Origin: Phlegmacium glaucopus
Taxonomy: Eukaryota > Basidiomycota > Agaricomycetes > Agaricales > Cortinariaceae
NCBI GenBank assembly: GCA_015039465.1
Contig: MU130386.1
Coordinates: 107,098-171,097, forward strand
Length of the DNA stretch: 64,000 nucleotides
Reading direction: 5' to 3'
This document shows positions 45,785-55,588 of this stretch, in pieces (positions within the stretch are counted from its first letter, which is position 1; every line of letters starts with the position of its first letter). The notes beneath the pieces are model-generated. The model did not search any database. It saw only the letters and a list, made by a program, of their open reading frames with translations, and was not told the DNA's origin. A program made the translations under genes and the position numbers.

Positions 45785-47698
45785 TCACCAAGTTGGGATT
45801 GGGACATTTGGGCCGTACATACTACCTCCACCTGGATTGTAGGTCCCGGGAGGTGGCTGAACATCATCCTCACTGTCCTCGTTAACTTCCTGGTCATCGA
45901 CGCCATCATCGTCCACAAGGTCATCATCAGAATCAATACGATCATCAAACTCTTCGTCGTCACTCTCAGTATGAGCATAACCTTTGTCAAGGAAATTATC
46001 AAGTGTAAGGTGCTTCTTCTCATGCAACGTTAGACAGTCTTACTAACTAGTTAAAAAAAAGGCTCTCACCCGTTGTCTCAAAGGTATTTCGGGTTTGATA
46101 GTAGCGACCTCGGGAAACTTTGTTTTGATGGAGTCAACGTCGAAGTTTTCAAGGTAATCAACAACACATGAGTAAAAGCGACCTCCATCTTCTGGGAGGG
46201 AAAGGATGGACCCGCTAATATTCCATAATCACCAAACTGACGCAGAGAAGTATTTGGTCAACTTACGATGAAAGTCTTGCCAATTCCCGAAAGAGATCCG
46301 TGTCGAACTAGACAAATGAAATTAGTTGATGGGTTCCACTTTTTTTGGACGGAGATTTTACGAGTGTATCAGGTAGATGGGGCTCACTCAGAGTGGGAAT
46401 CTAAGGTATATATAAGTAACATATCAAGTACTTCGGCATGACATGAAATACCAAAATAACCTCCTCATCTACCATCTGGGTGATTAATCCCCAAAGCGCC
46501 TTCCCCCCTGAGCGACGTTCGAGTCAATATTTTTATATCTAAAATATTCTGGGACCCAACAGCTTACCATTTCGAAGAGGAATGGACCTGAGATTCATTA
46601 CGACAACCTTTGTAGCTGACGATCGAAAATCTCTCTTTCTGAGAGAGAAAGGTATCACATAGTCGCCGCACCGCATCCACGGGAAGTCCACACCTCGAAG
46701 ATTTCGCAAGCCGTCAAATGTCTGTTTCCCAAAAGGTCGCCAACGGGAGACTTTTTCGAATGTTTCGAATTCTATTACATCTATTTCTAGGTTGGAGGTA
46801 CTGAGTTGACCCGACTTTATGAGTGGGCGACAAATCTTGTCCCCTGTCTCAGTGGCGTTCTGGATGAACTCATTGGGCATTTCTTGAAGGATAAAGAGGT
46901 CTCTGTGTCATCCCGAATTAGTAGCTCACAGATTTGAGTAGAAGAAACCTCACAGCTCTAATGGCTTCTGAGGAGAAATGGGCGGTAATGAAAGCTCGAA
47001 AAGCACAGCTCGAATAGCCATTTCTCCAGTTACTGTGTCATATGCAGTTCTTCCGTTATCCAAGGCAGGCTCGACTTCTGCATCATTTCCCGTCTCCACA
47101 TCCTTGAACATCCACCAGTTGCGTGGATCAGTATATACGTCAGCAAGGGCGATCTTCCAGGGCCCGTTGTTAATAAAAAACAGCCACCGGGTTAATTGAT
47201 ATCATCCTCACTGGTGTGCCTTGTTCAACGTCTGTTAGCCCCCAGAAACGTTTAGAATCCGTCGTGGAGATTCTGGGAGATAGAATAAAGTTAGAATGTC
47301 GGCTTATACATTGAGGCTCTAATCACAATGAAGACGAACGTATATTGTCCTTTGACTCTAGTTTTCTGAATAAGCCACGTTTGATCCCTCTCCCATCCAA
47401 TAACCTGCTCTCCTGCTACTGCACGATTACCAGATGCTGCGTATTGCTTATGGCGAACGTTTACAATTCCATGATGTCCATTTTTGCGATCTATGATGTT
47501 CCACTTTTAGTTCGCATCGTTAATGAGTATCAGCGTCGTCAAAGGAGTTGATTGCAATACGATAACTCATACCTGCTCGCCAGGGTCATCCTGCTTGTAT
47601 CTGGATTGGACTGGCTCCGCCGAGTTTGGGTTGGGTAGAAAGGCCTGGTTTTTCGTCTGAACGTTGATAATAAAGTAGCGACCAGATTTGATAGGCAT
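45785..47698 (-). CDS. beta-trefoil protein fused to a novel acidic-tailed domain
   Basis: Nine exons whose phases all close: 47698-47573, 47503-47340, 47272-47212, 47153-46954, 46902-46568, 46507-46461, 46307-46267, 46214-46070, 46018-45785; 450 residues. The first about 137 residues form a beta-trefoil of the ricin-B-like/fungal protease-inhibitor type with three repeats: 'MPIKSGRYFIINVQTKNQAF', 'WNIIDRKNGHHGIVNVRHKQ' and 'TRVKGQYTISTTDSKRFWGL', then 'YTDPRNWWMFKDVETG'. It is closely parallel to the gene at 49095, including exon lengths 126, 164 and 61 nt. The remaining about 310 residues ('MAIRAVLFELSLPPISPQKP', 'DVIEFETFEKVSRWRPFGKQ', 'LPEDGGRFYSCVVDYLENFD') match nothing I know and end in a DDEEFDDRIDSDDD-type acidic stretch. 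No signal peptide, so cytosolic or nuclear. Sugar binding or protease inhibition is only inferred. Confidence 0.75.
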
Positions 47699-49094
47699 AT
47701 TGGTGAAAGGAAAAGTCCAATTCCACTGCGTTCCTTGCGATTCAGTCGATAATTAAACCCATAACTCATTTCCTTCACACACACAAGCAGTAATCGGCAT
47801 TCGCACTAGTTCCGACCAGATCTTAACCATATATTGATGCAAATGTCGTGTGTGAACGAAGATCATGGGACACTTCCGTGACGGTCATTGCGAGATGTCT
47901 GGACTTATTTTTTTTTAGGAATGAATAGAGAGATTGGGAGTGTGACGGAGTTCCCTATGCTTAGGTCACTATGTCATTGTCACAGAATGGCAAAATTCAA
48001 ACTCCGAGCCGACAACCCGATAACTCATCCACCGAGCAAAAAAATTATTATCTACTCGATCAACCTTATCGGTGGATAGGAACACCCAGTGTTCTTATGG
48101 AGAGTAACAGTACTCTAAAATTCAACTCACATGGTCATGTCCACTGCTATACACCTTCCGTCTTTGAATTCAGAACCACCCCAAACCCGCCAGACCATCA
48201 GGCCACAAGTTCAATGTTCAATCCCAGCATTCCAGATCAGGATGACCGCTGTACTTATTCGACCCAATTTTATCCAAACTGACAATCTGTTTATTATCAA
48301 TTCGGTGCGCGGTCAACAACGTTTTGTAACACCCTGACAAACAAACGGAATGCCATAAAACATACGCGGAAGCATTTTATCGGCATCAAGTCACGTAAAC
48401 GAGCTAATTCGATTATCCCGGGGGTAAGAACACTTTGTAATGTGTTTTTTTTGCACAAATAGGCAGAAGGTTGTTTCTGTTAGCTTTTGGGTTACGAATA
48501 CTAAGGAAAAAGGATTTTGTCACTTCTCATGACAAACTATTCGCTAAAGTTGTGACTCTTTACAGGGAATAGTCCGCACTGGCAGGAGACATGTCATATA
48601 AGAAGAGACTGATTCGTCAACACTTGGTTCTGGAAGGTAAGAAAATTAAAAGAGCTTCCAAATTGAGTGAATTGTGAATGTATAGCGATCTCATTGATAC
48701 TAGGATATGGTGACACCTGCTTACGAATCGAGGAGAAGCCCCACCCAGATCTTAACCACATTCAGATGCCGCCGCGTCCGAATGATGGACCATGGGAGAC
48801 TTCCCAGGGCACAGGATTAAAAGTCGGGCGCCTGCAGTGATTGGCGCCTGATAAGATAGAGATCATAGAACACTCTTGGGAATAACTGTCCTCAAAGCGT
48901 ATGGTGCATCATGTGCAAGTGTCACCTGAAATCCACCGACAGACACGGCGTCCTGGACTCCTTGAATAGAATGATTGGAATCCCATCAAAAATCCGAGTC
49001 GCGTAATTGTCGCCTGAGTTCAGAATACAAAGGTGCCCAACACTTCGACATTGCAGACTCTCTATATCCTTGTTACACAGCTCACTAAACAAGC
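47699..49094. other. intergenic between divergent beta-trefoil genes
   Basis: 1.4 kb between the two start codons. Two stretches resemble each other: 'cagatcttaacca' followed after about 30 bp by 'catggga(c/g)acttcc', at about 47819-47878 and 48750-48806. Open frames at 47888-48337 overlap each other and lack support. Confidence 0.45.
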
Positions 49095-50152
49095 ATGTCT
49101 ATCTCATCCGGAAAGTATACTATCGTAAACGTTAGGCAAAAGAATCTTGCCTACCTTGCTGACCCGAATGATGGCACTCCTGTCGCTGCTAACTACGAGC
49201 AGAAGAATAAAAACGAGCAGGCGATTTTCCTTCATTCTACCATTCTCGTAGCCACTCTACTAACCCCAATTTTTCCAGTGGAACGTCAACGAATTAAGCA
49301 ACGGAAATTACACCATCAAGAACGTAGGCAACAACATGTTCGCCGTAGCGGGCAACCGTGCTGGGGAGGATGCTGTTGTTGAGGGTAGGTCTAATTCTCA
49401 ACAATGGAAAATCCAGGAGACCCGAGTAAAAGGGCAATTCACGTAAGTGGCCGATTACAGCCAAATGCAAAACCCTAGACAGTTTTTGAAAATTTTGCTT
49501 GTGTGCCTGTGTTTATATAAACAACTGCTTTCGGTAAGTCAGGAAGTCATGCTTTGCGACGCACGCTCTTTTTTGGTAATGAGTCGGGGTGTCTGTGGAG
49601 CATTGGTGGGGCTGCTGCTCCACCAGTAACAGAGACTCTTGTAGTTAGAATGGCGGTCTGCATCTCTTTATACTCTTGTAGTGAGCCCATTGGTGCCAGG
49701 GTCGATGGCAAGAACATAGACTATGACCTAGTGTTGGTATGCAAGAGTAGTAATGGTGGGTAACCGTGGGTTCAACTCAATGCACAGTGTACCAATGGAG
49801 GGAGCTTGGTGCCGTCGAAGGGTTCTAGTGACCTGACTCCACAGCTTGCATCATTGCTACCAAAAGCAGATGTTTACACAAACACGGGCGCACTAGCAAA
49901 AAATTCAAAAACTGTCTAGGGTTTTGCATTTGGCTGTAAGAGACTAGCGCAGACAAGCTAACGCTGGTTATTCATTGAAGTATTGCGACTACTGACACTC
50001 AACTGTTCTGGGGAATTGTTGACAACCAAGAAGGCACTCCTGTAGGCTGAACCCTTACATCAGACCCTTTAACTCGCTCACATTCGCTTCAGGTTAGCCT
50101 CTCAAGAACTGCTACAGACACCCGCAACTCCTGGATTTTCACCACGGCTTAG
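49095..50152 (+). CDS. beta-trefoil protein (ricin-B-like lectin or protease-inhibitor fold)
   Basis: Exons 49095-49220, 49279-49442, 49981-50041 and 50093-50152; phases close to 136 residues. Three trefoil repeats are visible: 'SSGKYTIVNVRQKNLAYLAD', 'WNVNELSNGNYTIKNVGNNM' and 'TRVKGQFTIATTDTQLFWGI', ending 'DTRNSWIFTTA'. Cytosolic (no signal peptide), as is usual for mushroom lectins and trefoil protease inhibitors that act against predators and parasites; which activity it has cannot be read from sequence. Odd points: intron 1 has a GC donor (GAGCAG|GCGATT) and intron 2 (538 nt) carries a MITE. Paralogue of the N-terminal part of 45785-47698. Confidence 0.82.
49458..49936. mobile_element. 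Tc1/mariner-type MITE, 479 bp, inside an intron
   Basis: Terminal inverted repeats of about 35 bp starting CAGCCAAATGCAAAACCC, flanked by TA (49456-49457, 49937-49938). No transposase. It sits 15 bp after the GTAAGT donor of intron 2 of the beta-trefoil gene and leaves both splice sites intact. Confidence 0.85.
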
Positions 50153-50764
50153 TCGTTGTGTTAAGTCCAGCGTGAATTTTCACGAACATTTTAGTCGTTG
50201 TGTCACATAAATAAGTTTGATGGTGTATTAGTTCAGGGTATCCTCCACATCACGAAAAATGTAAAAACCTGACGAGGCCGTGCAAGGTGCCGATACTAAT
50301 GATAAGGGCAGATAGAAATCTGCGTGGCACGCGTGCGACGAATGTGCAGCATTTTCGCGCTTGGCACGTGTTTTGCACGCACGCGCACAGTGACATAGGG
50401 CACGCACTAGCGCGTCAGATTATTTTTGAAATTAGACAAACTTCAACTGACGGGAGCGTTGAGAGGAATCAGAGGATGCAGAAGCATGCATAGTGACTAA
50501 GTTACGAGCATTGTACATACCTCCAGATGAAAACTAACCTAGTTATTTTTGAACAAGGCTGCATCAATCATGAGTTGGACCACGATAGAGCCTTCTTCGC
50601 GACGCAAGCCAACTAAGAATCTTTCAAGTTGTCTCTAATGTGGGATCTAAATTTTTTTCTGCGCGACTTTGGAAATTAATTGCTCGCAAAGAGTCCGATT
50701 CTATCAAGGCCGTTCGGTTTAACAAGGTTGGACGACAGTTTCAAACATAACAAGAAATATATAC
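50153..50764. other. intergenic, convergent genes
   Basis: 3' flanks. A GC-rich patch 'gcacgcgtgcgacg...gcacgcacgcgcacag' lies at 50325-50400. No gene seen. Confidence 0.45.
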
Positions 50765-51385
50765 TCAGCGAGCAGGCCAATGTATCGGATCAGGCGCCGT
50801 ACCAGCCTGTACTTTTCCTCGATATTCTGCACTATCAACGAACCCTTCCGCCACCTGCCAAAGTGACATTCCATTCCTGATCCTCTCAACCCAATCACCT
50901 CTTCCTGTCGCCGTCACCTGCCGCCCTAAAACCGCCAAATACAATTTATCCACCGTAGATTCTGTCGACATCCCCTTGGATGTGTATTCCTCAGCCGTGA
51001 AAAAACTGCCCACGGTATGTGCAAGACCATGGGTGTAGGTATGTCTAGTCCAGTTATCGATGGCCAACTGATTTTCAGGATTGCGACCTAAGATGTTCCA
51101 GTAGAGCGTTCTGATGAAGTCTGATATGCCACCAGACCGAACCCAAACTCCATTCAACGGTGGGGGTGTGCTTCGATAAACAGGATTTGGGTGATCTGCA
51201 GTTGTTGGCGGTCTTTCAACGATCACTGCTTAACAGAGAGTTGTATCAGTGCGATGGTATGAGATTCAGATCTACGAGAGTTGGGAACCTGAATGACAAT
51301 AGATATTGATATGAAATCCTAGACCAAGATTTCCATTTGATTGTGGAGATGCCAATCTTTGAGGATTGTCGTCTGGTAGGCTCAT
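50765..51385 (-). CDS. DUF4214 domain protein
   Basis: Exons 51385-51325 and 51225-50765; phases close to 173 residues starting 'MSLPDDNPQRLASPQSNGNL'. After a Pro-rich linker comes the pattern of DUF4214: 'FIRTLYWNILGRNPENQLAI', 'NWTRHTYTHGLAHTVGSFFT', 'AEEYTSKGMSTESTVDKLYL', 'AVLGRQVTATGRGDWVERIR' and 'VAEGFVDSAEYRGKV'. The repeated 'LY..+LGR.....G...W' plus 'F..S.EY' units are diagnostic (related to phycobilisome-linker-like helical domains). DUF4214 is common in bacterial surface and secreted proteins and uncommon in fungi. No signal peptide. Possible old horizontal transfer, with a spliced intron gained since. Function unknown. Confidence 0.8.
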
Positions 51386-52165
51386 TGGGTACGAATGCTC
51401 GAGATTTGTCGGTAGGCAAGTTGGTTGTTATCATTCAAGCCCAAGCACGAATTACAACAGAGCACAAATTATCGATTAACTAGCCCCGAAGCAGCCTTTA
51501 TCAAATCTATATCGAGCAATTGGTTAGGGCCAGTCTTGGAAGTTCCGGGTCGACCCAGTTTTGAGTTGATTCAATTTCACGAAATCACAGTAGAACGGCG
51601 CTGTCAGGTTGGCAAAACTGTCAATGCCATCCATGTAAAATTTGTCAATACACTCAACCGCTCATGATAAATATGCGGCTCGTCATCATTGAGATCAGCA
51701 ACTGCCAACCATTTTGAAAAGGGCTGTAACATCCACATTTAGGCAGGAGAAAAGGAAGATTGATAAGATATGGTGTGTTAAGACAGCACAAAGGAAAAAG
51801 AGGCTGTACAGTACAAATGTCTATAATGCAAAGATGTGGGGAATAGTGAGTGAAGAAGGATGAAGCAACCGAGAGGAAGAATAAGTTGCAGAGATCATAC
51901 AACAATATACATCAAAAAGCCGGCATATGGACAGACATGGCTTACAGGCCACAATGGTTCTCAAAAGAGCAGCAAGTATTAGGGTATAGGTTGTTCGTTA
52001 TCGGGGTTGGGATGGAAATAGGTAGGACGCTGAACGAGAAGGAGAAGAGAAGGACTGCGAGGGTGTAGATTAGCGAAAGGTAGGGGAAAGGAGAAAGGAG
52101 AAAGGAGAAAGGAGAAAGGAGAAAGGAGAAAGGAGAAAGGAGAAAGGAGAAAGGAGAAATTGCAA
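51386..52165. other. intergenic with a heptamer microsatellite
   Basis: From about 51777 on, this is the 3' flank of the membrane-protein gene and belongs to the tandem duplication. At about 52085-52158 there are some ten copies of AGAAAGG, absent from the matching place in the second copy (about 55555). The open frame with SPFSFLL repeats on the minus strand is this microsatellite. Confidence 0.7.
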
Positions 52166-53761
52166 TTATATATGGGGTATAAATACAAACCAGTAAACGT
52201 CGAGAAGAGAACTAGAAGGAAGCGACCGCAACAAAAGGAGAGGAAGAATAAGTAGTACAGCGCGTGCAACGGTATATGCCAATAGCATAGGGAAACCAAA
52301 TAATCCTATGGAGAGATAGCGAGGTATGTACCGGGGGTCCTTGAATAAGGTACCAACAATCAGATCACTGGTTGCAACGAGAACCAAAAGCAACACGGGG
52401 AAACCTAAGAGAATGATAGAGCTAATCCCCCAAAGCAGGTCCTCTTCAATCGATGGAAAAGTGGACGACGACCATGCAATACAGTGGATTCCTCCGAAAC
52501 AAATGCTGTTCCTCAATGCTATGAATATTGATGATCCTCCTTGTGGGGATTCTGGTGCATAGAACGTCGGGACGGATTGAGTGCCATGACTATTGTCCAC
52601 CTTGTCACATTCGAGCATGTCATGCAGATTAGACCATATGATCTTCGCCGGTAGGAAAATGAGGATATATAATATCGCAAATGGTCCCATAGATAAGAAT
52701 TTCCCCCAAACGTAGGACCAAATTCGCGCCAATGTAGAAGAAGGTGGGGAAGGAATTAAGGAATGTAGTTCTGAAGTACTTGACTCTCTCTCGGGCTTCG
52801 TAACACATTGTGGATCAACCACGTCAGTGGACTCCGTTTCTGACTTTGCCAAAAAAATGATAGGAGCAGGTTCAGGAGATGGAATTGGGGACTTATTGTC
52901 GTCAACGCTTTTGGAGTGGAACTCGTCACCGGTCTGAATTCCAGTTTCTCGTTTGGAAGAGAGACTTGGGACGTCTGTCAGAGGTGGGAGAAGATGGACG
53001 GGAATAGGGCAAGCAATGCCGACAGGTTTATTCCACCAGAGGTAGTACACAACACCGTTTAGCGTAGCAAAGGCAACGGTGACGACTTCCAAATGGCTAA
53101 GAGCCAATTGATACCATACTCGGACGATGCATTGAAAGATAAACCAAGTGGTCTGGAGAACTGCAAAACCCTTGGAAAGAAAATCGCCTTTACTTCTGTC
53201 TTCAATCTCACGTTGCGAAATCTTTGGCCAAATTATCCGTCCATCGGTGAAAAGACGTTCCAACTCCTCAGGTGACAAAGTTCGAGAGATAGCCCCATCC
53301 TCATAAAGCATAAATCCTCCCATCAACGCAAAGAAAGCATGCGTTCTAGTCCATCCACGATCTGATGTATTCAAGTTCCTCAATCTGTCATTTACCTCCA
53401 CAGAGGATCGGAGCATACCTTTATTCCTCTGCGCAATGTCATCAGCTGCGAAGTACTGTCGTCCTGCCCAAATAATGACTATCTCTGGTGCAAGAAGAGT
53501 GTATAACATGATCGATAATCGCCTTCCAAATATCCGCCAATGTCTATCTGCTGGTGCCGGGATATTAGGATGGATTGCGACCCAAGAACACGCGAAAAGA
53601 GTGGCCAGACAACTCCAAATGATACTCCATTCTGATCGGTCTGTAAAACCGGTTGGGGTGGTTTCGCGGGGGTAAAATGAGTTGTCAGAGAGTGGAAGTA
53701 GAGGTCGTGCGAGGATGTTGGTGCTAAAGAAAAGATTTGTGAGGAGGTATGGGAGGATCAT
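52166..53761 (-). CDS. multi-pass membrane protein, Agaricomycete-specific family, copy A
   Basis: A single exon, 531 residues. I chose ATG 53761, which starts a signal-peptide-like stretch 'MILPYLLTNLFFSTNILARP'; the frame is open a little further 5' but without ATG. Then 'WSIIWSCLATLFACSWVAIH' and 'PNIPAP', 'LLAPEIVIIWAGRQYFAA', 'THAFFALMGGFMLYEDG', 'LSPEELERLFTDGRIIWP', 'EIEDRSKGDFLSKGFAVLQT' and several C-terminal hydrophobic segments. This order is that of a large uncharacterised family in Agaricomycetes, with an N-terminal membrane domain, a disordered loop (about residues 265-345) and a C-terminal membrane domain. No function is known. Confidence 0.82.
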   Translation of the reverse strand: MILPYLLTNLFFSTNILARPLLPLSDNSFYPRETTPTGFTDRSEWSIIWSCLATLFACSWVAIHPNIPAPADRHWRIFGRRLSIMLYTLLAPEIVIIWAGRQYFAADDIAQRNKGMLRSSVEVNDRLRNLNTSDRGWTRTHAFFALMGGFMLYEDGAISRTLSPEELERLFTDGRIIWPKISQREIEDRSKGDFLSKGFAVLQTTWFIFQCIVRVWYQLALSHLEVVTVAFATLNGVVYYLWWNKPVGIACPIPVHLLPPLTDVPSLSSKRETGIQTGDEFHSKSVDDNKSPIPSPEPAPIIFLAKSETESTDVVDPQCVTKPERESSTSELHSLIPSPPSSTLARIWSYVWGKFLSMGPFAILYILIFLPAKIIWSNLHDMLECDKVDNSHGTQSVPTFYAPESPQGGSSIFIALRNSICFGGIHCIAWSSSTFPSIEEDLLWGISSIILLGFPVLLLVLVATSDLIVGTLFKDPRYIPRYLSIGLFGFPMLLAYTVARAVLLILPLLLLRSLPSSSLLDVYWFVFIPHI

Positions 53762-55588
53762 AATTGAGAAATTTGGGGGGAACCGACCAGTGTCCAATCA
53801 TCAATGTATGGTTCCGTACTTAACACATTTCGGGGGGCAGTGAAGGGCAGTGTTCTAGTCCGTACTAAAACCAAACTGCTTCCCACGTCTAATCTGACGT
53901 GTCCAATTCTTCGTTGTGTAGCACAGACGCTGGCCGTAAGTCCACGCCAAGTCATTGTGCAAGAAAGCGAATAAACGGGTTAATTTATGGAGATGTATTT
54001 CGGTGATCATACTGAGTTCAGATGCCGTTATTATGATAATGGCTGTGGTGCACTACTAATGGAGGAGCCAGCAGCTTTCCTAGGTCTTTTAAGGGCCAGA
54101 GTATTTGGGTTTTCGTCATTCGAGGGTTTTTTTGGTCCGTTTTTTTCGGTGGGGGTATTGCATAATTGTATTAGAAGGTTGCTGGGGTCGATGAAAGGAG
54201 TGTGGTGAAGTTGGATAAGGCGTAGGCAGCTGCTGTGCCGTAGGGCAGGTGTTGGAGTATATGTTTGTTGCCAGGTACGAGAGAATGTGGATCAAGGGGA
54301 CCCGGGCCGTTGTTCCGTGACCCGAGGGTCCAGCCCAAAGGGCTTAAATTTTTTACTAAAACCATATATTTAGGGCCATCTGGGCTATTCCCTGGCCTTG
54401 TAAGGTATTTAAAGGGCTCCTGAGGCCATCCTGACCAGCTTTTGATGATAATAAAAATATTTAGCCATTTTTTGACATAAATTTAACATAAGAAATCTCC
54501 GAAAACATTAGAGATATGTTCTCGGAGATTTTCCATCACAGAGAATTACCATTTTGGGCAGAAACATACCTTATTTGGGGGGGGGGGAGGGAGGGGGTCA
54601 GCCTCCAGCCCTCAAAAATGTTACCTACCCTGGGCAATTTTAGCAATCCCGGGCCCCCCTTGATGTGGATTCCGTGCCCAGAAGAGGAGTTTCTAGCTTT
54701 TAGATAATATTGGGGTGTTTCATTGTGGGATGGAGACCAAGACGCCATTGGGTTCTCAATAATCAAAGGACGCGACGGGCACACGTCCTTGTTTAGCAGA
54801 GTCACATATTTACGCGAGAATAAAGTTCAATAAACGCACATGAAATTTTAGTAAGTACATTGATGCCAGATGGTCGCGTATAGGAGCAGGCTCCATATGA
54901 AGGAGATCGACTCATCTAACTGATTATCAATAGTTTACGAAGTCTACCTACAGGAGACTAGCAGTGGTTCAGCGTTGCCATATTTGCATGTTTGATGACA
55001 AGGGGCATCCAAAATAGAACTGAGCACAATTATAGTTCACTGTTTCAATGTTACAATATGTATGTTGTATTATTGTGATGTGTCCTAAAAAGGCTTTGCT
55101 ATCTGCGAAATTCTTCCTAGTTTTCCAATGGAAGAGGTCCCAATACTGCGCCTTCCTATTATAACGTTCAAATTATTCCGAGTTTTCATGGGATTCCAAA
55201 CTATGCACAGAATTCTCGACATATACTTAAAATTCTAGAGGGTAAATATACGGTTTACCCTTTTCCCGATGTAAGACAGCACAAGGGGAGAAGGGGCTGT
55301 ACAGTACAATTTTCTATAATGCAAAGACATGGGGAATAGTAAACGAAGAAGGATGAAGCAACCAAGAAGAATAAGTTGCAGAGCTCATGCAACGACGTAC
55401 GTCAAAAAGCTGACATATGGATAGGCATGGCTTACAGGCCGCAATAGTTCTCAAAAGAGCAGCAAGTATTAGCGTTCGTTATCGGGGTTGAAATGGAAAC
55501 AGGTAGGACATTGAACGAGAAGGATAAGAGAAGGACTGCGAGGAGAGGGAAAGGTAAGGGAAAGGGGAAATTATACAATTTAATGCGA
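53762..55588. other. spacer between the two copies, with an insertion
   Basis: About 53840-54965 has no counterpart upstream of copy B and is probably an inserted element; its ends lie at 'gcagtg' on both sides. It contains a G10 tract at 54580 and a 'gatcaaggggacccgggccgt' / 'ggcccccctt' pair in opposite orientation at 54290-54310 and 54650-54662. No coding frame supported. Confidence 0.5.

Noticed and set aside
46978..47199. Plus-strand frame of 73 residues
   Set aside because: Opposite strand of exon 4 of the beta-trefoil fusion gene.
47170..47272. Earlier stop for the fusion gene, giving a 130-residue stand-alone trefoil
   Set aside because: The stop lies within an intron (47154-47211); splicing at GTGAGG gives an exon of 61 nt, the same as in the paralogue, and restores 'YTDPRNWWMF'. 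Kept only as a possible retained-intron form.
51979..52299. Frame rich in SPFSFLL repeats
   Set aside because: It is the AGAAAGG microsatellite read on the minus strand.
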